Assembly: GCA_002279285.1 (NCBI GenBank)
Contig: NCBR01000033.1
Span: forward strand, 1 to 30,544
DNA length: 30,544 nucleotides
Direction: 5' to 3'
Origin: Acidobacteria bacterium 37-71-11
GTDB taxonomy: Bacteria > Acidobacteriota > Thermoanaerobaculia > Thermoanaerobaculales > Thermoanaerobaculaceae
Shown here: positions 8,884-18,782 of the stretch, piece after piece
Position numbering within the stretch: position 1 is the first letter of the stretch
How the letters are laid out: each line of letters starts with the position of its first letter
The notes under the pieces: model-generated
Seen by the model: only the letters and a program-made list of their open reading frames with translations
Database searches by the model: none
What the model was told of the DNA's origin: nothing
Program-made: the position numbers and the translations under genes

Positions 8884-9783
8884 ATGATCAGCAAGATCGA
8901 GTTCGGACCCGCCGCGCACCGCGAGATCTTCGCGGAACCCACCCCCCTGGGACTGATCGGCCTCGCGCTCGGGTGCGCGGCGCTGACGCCGATCGCCTTC
9001 GGCTTCCGGCTGACCCCGGCCGGGCTTTCGACCGCGGCGGTGATCTGCCTTCTCTTCGGCGCCGGCTGCCAGTTCCTCGCCGGCCTGATGAGCTTCGCCA
9101 ACAAGAACCTCTACGGCGGCACGCTGTTCACCGCGTTCGCGTTCAACTGGACGCTCAACTGGTGGGCGCTCAATTCGCTCGCGCGGGGGTTCGTCCCGGA
9201 CGCCGTGGTCATCCACGCCGTCGAGGCTGCGTCGCTCGTCGTCTTCCTCGTCATCACGTACGGCTTCGGCTTCTACAGCACGCTGCTGTTCGCTTTCCTT
9301 GCGGACATCGACCTCCTGTACGTGTGCAAGATCGCCAACGCGCTCGCCGGCACGCGGACGTTCGATGTCCCGATCGCGGTGTTCACGGTGGGCCTCGGCG
9401 CCCTGTCGCTGTGGATCGCGTTCGCGCTCCTCGTCAACCCTACCGCCGGGAGGGTGGTCTTCCCGATTGCGGGGCCGCTCTTTGCCGCGGCCCCCAGGCC
9501 CTCGTTCGACACCTCGCGCCGGCGCGCGATCTTCGCCGAGCTCTACCGGCACTGGCGGGAGCAGGGCTTCCGGCCGGTCGGCCTCGACGAGTTGGAGCGC
9601 GCGCTGGCCGAGGGTGCGGCCGGACGGAGCATTCTCCCGGACGTGCAGTACCTCGCGGAGCTCGGCGGCCTCGTCCTCACGCACCGGCCCGGCGAGCCGG
9701 ACGCGCCCGCGGGGGTGCGCCTGTCCGCCGCGGGGATCGACTTCTTCGAGCAGGTCGTGCTCAAGAAGGACCAGTTCGCCTGA
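8884..9783 (+). CDS. GPR1/FUN34/YaaH-family (acetate/succinate) transporter with C-terminal extension
   Basis: An inner-membrane protein of 299 residues with six hydrophobic segments. The N-terminal EPTPLGLIGLA corresponds to the N-P-x-P-L-G-L signature of the AceTr family (SatP-like acetate/proton symport), and QFLAGLMSFANKNLYGGTLFTAFAFNW matches the family's second conserved block. After the last membrane segment (about residue 203) comes a soluble domain of about 95 residues with an unusual composition for this family (RRRAIFAELYRHWREQGF... VQYLAELGGLVLTHRP...) that looks like a small winged-helix fold. The start at 8884 is chosen for GGAGGG ten nucleotides upstream; an in-frame ATG at 8866 would place that SD inside the gene. 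The substrate is inferred from the family only. Confidence 0.75.
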   Translation: MISKIEFGPAAHREIFAEPTPLGLIGLALGCAALTPIAFGFRLTPAGLSTAAVICLLFGAGCQFLAGLMSFANKNLYGGTLFTAFAFNWTLNWWALNSLARGFVPDAVVIHAVEAASLVVFLVITYGFGFYSTLLFAFLADIDLLYVCKIANALAGTRTFDVPIAVFTVGLGALSLWIAFALLVNPTAGRVVFPIAGPLFAAAPRPSFDTSRRRAIFAELYRHWREQGFRPVGLDELERALAEGAAGRSILPDVQYLAELGGLVLTHRPGEPDAPAGVRLSAAGIDFFEQVVLKKDQFA

Positions 9784-9803
9784 CCTGCGAACGGAAGGCA
9801 TCA

Positions 9804-10004
9804 GTGGTCGCGAGGTGGGTTCGCGCGCTGGCGGCGGTGGTGGCGGGCAACGCCCTGTACTTCCTCCTCGTCGCCCCCGCTCTGCCCATGCCGCTGCGCC
9901 ACCGGCCGTTCGCCCTCGACGCCGGGCTCGGCCTCGACTTCCTGACCTGCCTGGCGCTCTACCTCGCGCTCGGAGGGTTGGCCGGCGTTCGCCGCCGGCG
10001 GTAG
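9804..10004 (+). CDS. Small two-helix membrane protein, unknown
   Basis: A 66-residue frame starting at GTG with GGAAGG five to six nucleotides upstream, 20 nt after the transporter. It has two hydrophobic stretches (LAAVVAGNALYFLLVAPALP and LDFLTCLALYLALGGLAG) and a terminal VRRRR positive patch, so it should sit in the inner membrane with the C-terminus inside. No family recognised. Tight spacing suggests translation with the transporter. Confidence 0.65.
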   Translation: MVARWVRALAAVVAGNALYFLLVAPALPMPLRHRPFALDAGLGLDFLTCLALYLALGGLAGVRRRR

Positions 10005-10007
10005 CCG

Positions 10008-10913
10008 TCAGAGGCCGGTGCTGCGCCGGCGGCGAGGGGTCCAGCGGTCGTGGAACCAGAACCAGAGGTGCGGGCGCGCCAGGATCTCCCGCGACACGCA
10101 ATCGTTGTACCGCTGGGTGAGGGAGACGACGGTGTCGCCGGGCTCGACCCCGAGCGGCGGGTCGAGCCTGAACCGGTAGCCGGTCCCGTCCGGGTAGGAG
10201 AAGAGCGGGACCACCGCCGCGCCGGTCGCGAGCACGAGCTTGGCGAGGGAAGGCGTCGTCGGCGTCGGGATGCCGAGGAAGGTCACGATCTCGCTGTGCT
10301 CGAGGTCGGCCTTCTGGTCGAGGAGCATGTCAACGACCCCCGAGCGCCGCATCGCCTTGATCGCCCCGCGGCCGGCGCCGTCCTTCGCGATCAGCCAGTT
10401 GCCGAAACGGGTCCGTGTCCGCGCCAGCTCCGCCTCCATCAGCGGGTTCTCCAGCGGCCGATACACCATCCCCTGCGGGAAGCCCGCCAGCGCCAGCCAC
10501 TGCGACGCGACCTCCCAGTGGCCGAAGTGGGCCGACAGGACGAAGCACCCCTTGCCCTGCGCCGTTGCGGCCTTCAGGTTTTCGATCCCATCGCAGCGCA
10601 CCTTTCTCGTCAGCGTCTCTGGCGCGACCTGCGACCACTTGATGAAATCGAACGAGATGCGACCGAAGTGAGCCGCGCACCGCAGCGCGATTTGCAGGCG
10701 GTCGAGCCGGGAGCGCTGCGGGAACACCCTCTTGAGGTTGCCCAGCACCGTGCGGCGGCGCTTCGAGACCAGCAGGAACAACACGCCCAGCGCCGCCCCG
10801 ATCCTCTGCAGGAGCCAGAACGGAGAAACCCGGCCGAGCACCCGCGCCGCCTGGTAGAGCCGGTACTCCCTGCGGTTCGTGCTCTCGCTTCTTTTAGGTA
10901 CCAGGTACCTCAT
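10008..10913 (-). CDS. LpxL/HtrB-like lysophospholipid (lipid A) acyltransferase
   Basis: A membrane-associated acyltransferase of 301 residues. It has an N-terminal hydrophobic anchor (ALGVLFLLVS), the catalytic HxxxxE motif H129-F-G-H-W-E134, and the downstream blocks GMVYRPLENP and LLDQKA typical of the LPLAT/LpxL family (late lipid A acylation). The family homology begins at about residue 17 (REYRLYQAARVLGR). The only ATG available, at 10913, lies inside a REP-like repeat, so the first residues MRYLVP are translated repeat sequence. The gene begins ten nucleotides downstream of the RAYT stop codon in the same direction. Whether the native start was lost to the insertion, or a non-ATG start is used, cannot be settled here. 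It ends four nucleotides from the convergent small membrane protein. Confidence 0.85.
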   Translation of the reverse strand: MRYLVPKRSESTNRREYRLYQAARVLGRVSPFWLLQRIGAALGVLFLLVSKRRRTVLGNLKRVFPQRSRLDRLQIALRCAAHFGRISFDFIKWSQVAPETLTRKVRCDGIENLKAATAQGKGCFVLSAHFGHWEVASQWLALAGFPQGMVYRPLENPLMEAELARTRTRFGNWLIAKDGAGRGAIKAMRRSGVVDMLLDQKADLEHSEIVTFLGIPTPTTPSLAKLVLATGAAVVPLFSYPDGTGYRFRLDPPLGVEPGDTVVSLTQRYNDCVSREILARPHLWFWFHDRWTPRRRRSTGL

Positions 10914-10926
10914 AGTTCCATTTTAG
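10897..10926 (+). repeat. GGTACC palindromic repeat, copy 2 (RAYT left flank)
   Basis: Core GGTACCAGGTACC at 10897-10909, tail TCATAGTTCCATTTTAG. It overlaps the RAYT stop codon (10923-10925) and contains the apparent ATG of the acyltransferase (10911-10913, minus strand). Confidence 0.88.
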
Positions 10927-11948
10927 TCGACGAAGGTGGCGCCGCCGCCCAGGATTGCCTCGTCCGCAAGCGGCAGGTCTCGTGCGAAAACGGCGTCAAG
11001 TCCGGCGGCCAGGGCTTCGACTCGCGCGCGGAATGCGGCATCCTCTTGGCGTCGCTGCGCCGCAGTCGTTCCCCAGCGGCTGACGACACCGGAGGTCCTC
11101 CCGAACTGCCGGGCCAGGTCCTTCACGCGGAAGCCAAAACGCTCGCCGGCAACCAGCGCCAGCGCCTCCCGCGCGCGGGTCTGCTCCCGCCCGAATCGAG
11201 GCGCCCGGAGTTCCTCGCGCGTCGTGCCCAGTAACGTCGCGGCTGCGGCAAAGACCTCCTCGATGCGGGCGCTCGGAGGGCTTGGACTGGTGGCCCCCAG
11301 GGCATCCAACCTCGGTCGCCCGGACGGCAGTCCGATCTCGCCCTCATCCCGAGATCTCGTCCACCACGGCAGCCGTCCCGGCGGCCGAGAGTGCCACGGC
11401 GCCGCGCTGGCGCCCCTGACCGCCTGCATGTAACTCCCGCGAGCGTCCAGTCTCGTGCCGCCGAACGCAACCAGCAATTCGTCCACGTCCAGCAGGCCGT
11501 CCGCCCTCCCCGACTCGACTTCCCGGTGGCCGCTCCAACGAAACGCACCCGCTGACTTGGCCAGCTTGGCAGCGACGGGGTTGAGATGGACGTATACGAT
11601 TGCCTGTTGCAGGTGCCGCTCTCCGACGATCAGCTTCGCCTTGTAGCGCCCCTGCCACACCGACCCGCACACCGCACGGCGGCGGTTGAAGGACTTTGCG
11701 AACCGGCCCTGGACCAGCCTCATGCTCCGCCACAGTGGCACCGCCCCCGTGCGCACCACGAGATGGTAGTGGCTGGGCATCAGGCACCACGCCAGCACTG
11801 CGAGGTGGTCCTGCCGCTTGACCTCCGCGAGAATTTCGACGAACTCGCGGCCCTCCTCGGGCTGGCGAAAGACCGGTTCGCTGCGACCGGTCCTGCAGTA
11901 CACGTGGTAGGTCGCACCGTCGACGAATACCCGCGGCCGCCGTGGCAT
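10923..11948 (-). CDS. REP-associated tyrosine transposase (RAYT, Y1_Tnp/IS200-like)
   Basis: A 341-residue HUH single-strand transposase. The N-terminal domain (residues 1-150) shows the family start PRVFVDGATYHVYCR, the HUH metal motif M-P-S-H60-Y-H62, the SVWQGRYKAKLI block and the candidate catalytic tyrosine Y119 in VYVHLNPV. About 90 residues of variable linker follow, then a C-terminal helix-turn-helix region (about 240-335: ALALVAGERFGFRVKDLARQ, TSGVVSRW) resembling the DnaA C-terminal DNA-binding domain found in one RAYT group. The start at 11948 is chosen for GGGGAGGCGGG just upstream; the frame is open 20 codons further, into the flanking repeat. It is flanked by inverted repeat copies, with no second transposase and no left/right ends of a classical IS. 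RAYTs are usually domesticated chromosomal genes; I cannot tell whether this one is active, but no catalytic residue is missing. Confidence 0.93.
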   Translation of the reverse strand: MPRRPRVFVDGATYHVYCRTGRSEPVFRQPEEGREFVEILAEVKRQDHLAVLAWCLMPSHYHLVVRTGAVPLWRSMRLVQGRFAKSFNRRRAVCGSVWQGRYKAKLIVGERHLQQAIVYVHLNPVAAKLAKSAGAFRWSGHREVESGRADGLLDVDELLVAFGGTRLDARGSYMQAVRGASAAPWHSRPPGRLPWWTRSRDEGEIGLPSGRPRLDALGATSPSPPSARIEEVFAAAATLLGTTREELRAPRFGREQTRAREALALVAGERFGFRVKDLARQFGRTSGVVSRWGTTAAQRRQEDAAFRARVEALAAGLDAVFARDLPLADEAILGGGATFVD

Positions 11949-11993
11949 CCCGCCTCCCCGGTTCTCAGCACACTGTTCAAGAGCCAGTCTATC

Positions 11994-12037
11994 TCGAAAA
12001 TGCAACAATGAGGTACCTGGTACCGCATTGGTACCGC
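11994..12037 (-). repeat. GGTACC palindromic repeat, copy 3 (RAYT right flank)
   Basis: On the minus strand the core GGTACCAGGTACC (12024-12012) is followed by TCATTGTTGCATTTTCG. On its outer side a third GGTACC (12030-12035) follows after GCATT, so the core is partly triplicated. It is inverted relative to copy 2. Confidence 0.88.
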
Positions 12038-12068
12038 AAAAATGCCGGCGCCACCGGGCGCCGGCATT
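12036..12068 (-). terminator. Rho-independent terminator of the DUF2541-like gene
   Basis: A perfect 12-bp stem (AATGCCGGCGCC, 12041-12052, pairing with 12057-12068) with a 4-nt loop. Read on the minus strand it is followed by a T run (TTTTTG) and lies 20 nt after the stop codon of the upstream secreted protein. Confidence 0.85.
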
Positions 12069-12088
12069 CCGACTTCGCAGAAAACTGA

Positions 12089-12478
12089 CTAGTTGGAGCC
12101 GAGGAGGCGCACGATGGCGAGCTTGCTTCCCGCTGACGCCGGGCGATAGGAGAACTCGACCTTCTGGATCGCCTTGGCGGTCGGCAGGTCGATGACGCGG
12201 CTGCTGCCGGCGCCCATGTACTTGTTGAGGGCCACGTCGAACGATTGGCCGTCGTCGAACACAACTTTGACGTTCTGGATCTCGATGTTGGTCTGCTTGA
12301 CCTCGATCTTGATCTTGCCGAACGTGCCTTCACCGGTCTTGGCGACGACGGTCTCGGGGTTCGTGCGGAAGTCGACGATGCGCTCACCCAGCGCCTGCCA
12401 GCCGGCCGCCATCGCCGGGGCGATCGACGCCGCCAGGCCAACCACCACCAGACACGCCACACGAGCTGCGAGCTTCAT
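12089..12478 (-). CDS. Secreted DUF2541-like protein
   Basis: A 129-residue exported protein with signal peptide MKLAARVACLVVVGLAASIA and probable cleavage at AMA/AG. The mature part matches the pattern of DUF2541 (YaaI-like) periplasmic beta-sandwich proteins: W..LGERIVDF, FGKIKIEVKQTNIEIQNVKV, VVFDDGQSFDV, SRVIDLPTAKAIQKVEFSYRP. Function is unknown in the family. The start is set by AAAGGAGAGG two nucleotides upstream of the ATG. A strong terminator follows. It is a single-gene unit lying upstream of the RAYT unit in the same direction. Confidence 0.8.
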   Translation of the reverse strand: MKLAARVACLVVVGLAASIAPAMAAGWQALGERIVDFRTNPETVVAKTGEGTFGKIKIEVKQTNIEIQNVKVVFDDGQSFDVALNKYMGAGSSRVIDLPTAKAIQKVEFSYRPASAGSKLAIVRLLGSN

Positions 12479-12695
12479 AACCTCTCCTTTCGCTGCCGGC
12501 TCTTTGCCGGCCGTTGGGGTTTTGTGAGGCGGGTCCACCTTCGCTCGGCCACCCGCTTCCAGAAATTCATACGCACGCCCAGGAAGAAGGTTCTGCGCTC
12601 GCCCGCGGCGCCGGTCCTCGCCGCAGGGCCGGTCGGAACGCTCCCCCGCGCGCCGGTTGGCGGCCGGACGCCTCGTCCGAGGCCACGCCGCGACC

Positions 12696-13076
12696 CTAGA
12701 TGCGGCCGCCCGCGAGCGAGAAGCCGAGCACCCCGAGCACGATCAGCGTGATCAGCACGTAGGCGTGGTCGCGCTCGAGCGCGAACCCGAAAACGGAGAA
12801 AATCACGCGCGCCACCGGCGTGGCGATCAGCAGCAACAGCCCGAACTGGATCAGGCCGCGGGCGTGGCCGGAGAACGCGTCGGTCACGATCCCGCCCACG
12901 TGGCGCAGGTTCGAGGGTTCGCCGCGGAAGATCTTGTAGTGTGGCGGCTCGCCACCGTGGTGGATCAGGAACATCAACGCGCCGGCCGCAACCACCACTG
13001 CGGCGAGGATCACCCCGAAACGCAGGAGGTTGCCCACCGTTTGTTCGATCCGGAAGTCGCTCCAGGGCCGCTTCAT
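12696..13076 (-). CDS. DUF1634 membrane protein
   Basis: A 126-residue inner-membrane protein with three hydrophobic helices (VGNLLRFGVILAAVVVAAGALMF; LIQFGLLLLIATPVARVIFSVF; YVLITLIVLGVLGFSLAGG). The IEQTVGNLLRFGV opening and TPVARV block are characteristic of DUF1634. The family is nearly always encoded beside a TauE/SafE permease, as here: its ATG lies one nucleotide after the permease stop, so translation is coupled. It is probably an accessory subunit of that transporter. Confidence 0.88.
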   Translation of the reverse strand: MKRPWSDFRIEQTVGNLLRFGVILAAVVVAAGALMFLIHHGGEPPHYKIFRGEPSNLRHVGGIVTDAFSGHARGLIQFGLLLLIATPVARVIFSVFGFALERDHAYVLITLIVLGVLGFSLAGGRI

Positions 13077-13077
13077 C

Positions 13078-13914
13078 TCAAAGCCGCCCGGAGAAGCCGT
13101 TGTAGATCATCTCCACCGCAAGGACGAGGATGACGAGCGCAAAGACCCGGCGGAGCACGTGGGTGTGGGCGTTGACCAGCACCCGCGCCCCCAACATCGA
13201 GCCGCCCAGGACCCCCAGCATGACCGGCATGGCGAGGCCGGGGTCGATGTAGCCGCGGCTCAGGTAGACGCCGGCGCTGGCGGCCGCGGTGACGCCGATC
13301 ATGAAGTTGGAGGTGGTGGTGGAGACCTTGAACGGGATGCGCATGGCGTGGTCCATCGCCAGCACCTTGACGGCCCCCGAGCCGATCCCGAGCAGCCCCG
13401 AGAGCGCGCCGGCCACCGCCATCAGGCTGAAGCCGGCCGGCACCCCCTGGACGTGGTACGACCGCTCGCCGCCCAGGCTCGGAAAGCTGCCGTCGAGCCG
13501 CAGCCGCATCGCGAGGCGGTCCGGCTTGGCCGCGAGCGCGACCTCGTCGTGGGGCCGGCTGGACAGGAACGCGGAGTAGAGCAGCACGACGCCGAACACG
13601 ACCGCGATCACCGAGGTGGAGAGCCGGGTGGCCAGGGAGGCGCCCAGCAGCGCGCCGAGCGTCGTCGCGATCTCCAGGAACATACCGATCCTGATATTCG
13701 AGAACCCCTCCTTGACGAACGCCGCGGCGGCCCCCGACGAGGTGGCGATGACGGACACGAGCGAGGCTCCGATGGCGTACCTGATGTCGACGCCGAACGC
13801 CAGGGCGAGAAGAGGCACGATGACGACGCCGCCGCCAAGGCCGGTCAGCGAACCCAGAAAGCCCGCGACCAGCGAACTGCTGCCCACCAGCAGCGTAAAG
13901 ATGAGGTTGTTCAA
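13078..13914 (-). CDS. TauE/SafE (TSUP) family anion permease
   Basis: An inner-membrane permease of 278 residues with about eight hydrophobic helices in two similar halves, each with the family glycine-rich turn (GFLGSLTGLGGGVVIVPLL near residue 20; ALSGLLGIGSGAVKVLAM near residue 165). TSUP proteins export or import sulfite, sulfoacetate or other small organosulfur or organic anions; the substrate cannot be read here. The start is TTG at 13914 with GAGAGGAG six nucleotides upstream; no ATG or GTG fits as well. It forms an operon with DUF1634. No sulfur-oxidation gene is nearby. Confidence 0.88.
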   Translation of the reverse strand: MNNLIFTLLVGSSSLVAGFLGSLTGLGGGVVIVPLLALAFGVDIRYAIGASLVSVIATSSGAAAAFVKEGFSNIRIGMFLEIATTLGALLGASLATRLSTSVIAVVFGVVLLYSAFLSSRPHDEVALAAKPDRLAMRLRLDGSFPSLGGERSYHVQGVPAGFSLMAVAGALSGLLGIGSGAVKVLAMDHAMRIPFKVSTTTSNFMIGVTAAASAGVYLSRGYIDPGLAMPVMLGVLGGSMLGARVLVNAHTHVLRRVFALVILVLAVEMIYNGFSGRL

Positions 13915-14035
13915 GAGCCGCTCCTCTCGTTGCGTCCGTGACCCGGTCCCCGGGCGGCGACAGGAGTGACCTCGGCAGGCCCCGGGACCGCGCCGCCCCT
14001 TGACGACGCGGTCAAAGCTGGAGAAAGTGGCGGTG

Positions 14036-14245
14036 ATGAAGAAGCGCCCGCAGTTCGACCAGTTCGAGGCGACCGAGCTGTTCTGCCCGCACTGCCGGGC
14101 GGCGCAGCCGGTGCGCCGCCACCTCCTGCTCGTGCTGCCGGGTGGCAACAAGTACGAGTACCGGTGCTCCGTCTGCGGCACCGCGGTCGGCGGCAAGGAC
14201 GACAACGACGCCAGCGAGTTCACCGAGATCCTGCGCCGCACGTGA
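14036..14245 (+). CDS. Small zinc-ribbon protein, unknown
   Basis: A 69-residue soluble protein with two CxxC knuckles (C17-P-H-C20 and C44-S-V-C47) about 24 residues apart, the layout of a four-cysteine zinc ribbon. The intervening segment (RRHLLLVLPGGNKYEYR) is beta-rich and the C-terminus (KDDNDASEFTEILRR) is acidic then helical. The family is not recognised. Start choice: ATG at 14036; a GTG one codon earlier is possible, and GGAG at about 14020 is a weak SD. Confidence 0.7.
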   Translation: MKKRPQFDQFEATELFCPHCRAAQPVRRHLLLVLPGGNKYEYRCSVCGTAVGGKDDNDASEFTEILRRT

Positions 14246-14384
14246 TTGACGATGCGCCCCGCACCGCACGGTCTTCCGCCCGGCCGCGCCCTGCTACCCT
14301 GCTCGGATTCCCTCTCTCCCGGCTGCGCCAAAGACGGTCGTGGGCGGAGGCGCCCCGATGACCGGGAATTGACGTTTTCGCACG

Positions 14385-14930
14385 TTTGTCCTCGCGCTCG
14401 CCGGCGGCGCCGAGCGCCTGACGGCCGACACCGACCGGATCGACCCGCTTGCCGGTTCCCCGCCGGCGCGCTCGCGATGGTCACCGCACAGCAGAGCCTC
14501 TCGTACGAGTACGACCAGCGCGTGCCGCCGCAGACGTTTCTCGTCGACCTCGCCGCGAAGCGGGCGGAGAAGGTCGAGCTTTCGTGGGAGCGCGGCCTCG
14601 GCCGCGACGGGAAGACCCTGGTCTACCTCCACTCCACCGCCACCGTTCCGCCGCAGTGGTTCGGCGCCCGCCTCGATGGGACCCGGATCGCCGGGGAGAG
14701 GGCCCTGACCGGCCTCAACGCCCGGTGGCGCGGCAAGCCCACCGGCAAGGTCGGCGCCGTACACTGGAAGGGGCGCGAGGCGACGAGGTCGAGGGGGTCC
14801 TCCACGATCCCCTGGAGTGGTGCGAGGGAACGCGTGCGCCACTCGTTCTCGTGATCCACGGCGGGCCGGCCGGCGCCGACCACGACGCGTGGCTCGCGTC
14901 CCGCACGGGCCACCCGTTTTGGCTGCCGAC
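14385..14930 (+). pseudogene. Prolyl-oligopeptidase-type (S9) peptidase remnant
   Basis: About 180 residues of S9-peptidase-like sequence can be read only by switching frame twice: ERLTADTDRIDPLAGSP (from 14385), then GALAMVTAQQSLSYEYDQ... to WKGRE (about 14467-14775), then GDEVEGVLHDPLEW...PLVLVIHGGP...DAW (about 14778-14922). The last part is the propeller-to-hydrolase junction and the oxyanion HGGP motif. The catalytic Ser, Asp and His regions are absent. Each frame change fits one lost base. Family members are about 650-700 residues, so most of the gene is missing at both ends. I read this as a decayed copy, not a short functional gene. The last 140 nt before uvrA hold no further gene. 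Confidence 0.72.
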
Positions 14931-15072
14931 CGAGGCGGAGACGCGCCGGAACGTTGCACCCAACGTAATCCGCTCCCACACGGAGCGCTCTGCGGGTAGA
15001 ATGGAGGGTTCCGGGCCGCCGCAGTTTCGCGGCCCGGGAACACCCCGGCGGCACGCGGGGTTTCGGAGCACG

Positions 15073-17861
<2,789 letters not shown>

Positions 17862-17908
17862 GCCACAAGGGCCCAGGCGGCTGAGGCGAGATACGTAATT
17901 CCTGTCCA

Positions 17909-17937
17909 TTCAAACAAATGCCACCCGCGTCTACAAT
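17909..17937 (+). promoter_or_regulatory. Candidate promoter of the carbonic anhydrase gene
   Basis: TTCAAA (17909-17914), a 17-nt spacer, then TACAAT (17932-17937), 22 nt before the start codon. This stretch is AT-richer than its surroundings. The short leader leaves room only for the SD GGGAGG. Confidence 0.55.
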
Positions 17938-17959
17938 GGTCCCAATCGGGAGGTACCCC

Positions 17960-18640
17960 ATGACTAGAAGGCTCGTCGCCGCGGCCTGGTGCCTCTCCTC
18001 CCTGGCCACGGGTTTCACCGCCTGGTCCCAGACCGGACCGGCTCAGGTGAAGGCGATCGTCCAGCACGTGCTGGTCTCCAACCAGGCGTACATGAAATCT
18101 CATGGCCCGCAGCACTTCAAGGCCTTCGCCGACGCCCAGCACCCCAGGATCACGGTGGTGACGTGCAGCGATTCCAGGGTGCAGATGCACGCCTTCGACA
18201 CCTCGCCCGACAACGACCTCTTCGTCATTCGCGACATCGGCAACCAGATCGTCACGTGCGAAGGGTCCGTGGACTACGGCGTCCACCACCTGCACACACC
18301 CGTCCTCCTCATCATCGGGCACGTCCGCTGCGGTGCCATCCAGGCCGCAATGGGGGACTTCTCGAGTGAGCCCGCCAGCATCAAACGCGAGCTGGACACG
18401 CTCACCATCAAGAAGGGCGGGGGCTGGCTGGAGGAGGTCAAGGCCAACGTGAACGCTCAGGTCAAGGTGGCGCTGGCCAAGTTCGCCGAGGACGTGAAGG
18501 AGGGCAAACTCACCGTCATCGGCGCCGTCTACGACTTCGCCGATGACCTGAAGCAGGGACGCGGGCGCCTGGTGCTCATCAACGTGAACGGCGACACCGA
18601 CCCCGCCAAGGTCAAGGTTCTGACCACCCCGGAGAAGTAG
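17960..18640 (+). CDS. Exported beta-class carbonic anhydrase
   Basis: Zinc enzyme interconverting CO2 and bicarbonate. The 226 residues include a signal peptide (MTRRLVAAAWCLSSLATGFTAWS), so the enzyme is expected in the periplasm. Beta-class zinc and catalytic residues are all present: C69-S-D71-S-R73 and H121-V-R-C124, with GSVDYGVHHLHTPVLLIIGH between them. The start is chosen for GGGAGG seven nucleotides upstream. It is a single-gene unit with its own promoter. Cytoplasmic beta-CAs are commoner; the signal peptide suggests a role in CO2/HCO3- handling or buffering at the cell surface. Confidence 0.92.
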   Translation: MTRRLVAAAWCLSSLATGFTAWSQTGPAQVKAIVQHVLVSNQAYMKSHGPQHFKAFADAQHPRITVVTCSDSRVQMHAFDTSPDNDLFVIRDIGNQIVTCEGSVDYGVHHLHTPVLLIIGHVRCGAIQAAMGDFSSEPASIKRELDTLTIKKGGGWLEEVKANVNAQVKVALAKFAEDVKEGKLTVIGAVYDFADDLKQGRGRLVLINVNGDTDPAKVKVLTTPEK

Positions 18641-18745
18641 CGGCCCCGGAGCGGCAGCCCGACGGTGAAGCGAGCGCTCCGGCCGATGTTGTCCCCGATC
18701 GAGACGTGTCTCCGCACCATTCGGCGGCCGCGTGTGAAACACTTC

Positions 18746-18778
18746 GGTACCAGGTACCTCAATGTTTCATTTTCCGCT
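18746..18778 (+). repeat. GGTACC palindromic repeat, copy 4
   Basis: Core GGTACCAGGTACC at 18746-18758, tail TCAATGTTTCATTTTCCG. It lies 4-7 nt beyond the stop of the aldose epimerase (minus strand), with its tail pointing into that gene. Confidence 0.88.
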
Positions 18779-18782
18779 CAAG

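Larger units (their letters stand above)
10897..12024 (-). mobile_element. REP-flanked RAYT transposase unit
   Basis: A HUH/Y1 transposase gene framed by two copies of the GGTACC palindrome in inverted orientation, both with the asymmetric tail pointing inward. The left copy ends on the transposase stop codon and the right copy lies about 50 nt upstream of its start. The unit is about 1.1 kb. This matches the arrangement described for REP-associated tyrosine transposases (RAYTs), single-copy genes thought to spread or maintain REP sequences. The other copies in the window would be the dispersed non-coding members. Activity is an inference. Confidence 0.75.

Noticed and set aside
5754..9104. 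A very long open frame (over 1100 codons) on the minus strand, opposite the carboxypeptidase and transporter genes.
   Set aside because: GC-rich codon use keeps antisense frames open. The translation is low-complexity Arg/Gly/Asp-rich with no family motif, while the plus strand has clear M14 and AceTr genes. The same holds for the frame opposite uvrA (14715-17909) and the plus-strand frame opposite the 19.8-23.3 kb genes.
12479..12695. On the minus strand about 12,570-12,620 reads like the last strand of a TonB-dependent receptor (RRTFFLGVRMNF).
   Set aside because: Only about a dozen residues fit, the frame continues past the expected terminal Phe, and nothing upstream supports a barrel. 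The 217-nt gap shows no other gene.
14970..14986. Hairpin GCTCC-CACAC-GGAGC upstream of uvrA as an attenuator or LexA site.
   Set aside because: A 5-bp stem is too short to be meaningful, and no SOS-box consensus is visible.
17946..17962. GGAGGTACCCC before carbonic anhydrase as another repeat copy.
   Set aside because: Only one GGTACC half is present and no tail; it is the ribosome-binding site. The GGTACC at 4551-4556 and those inside coding regions are likewise single sites.
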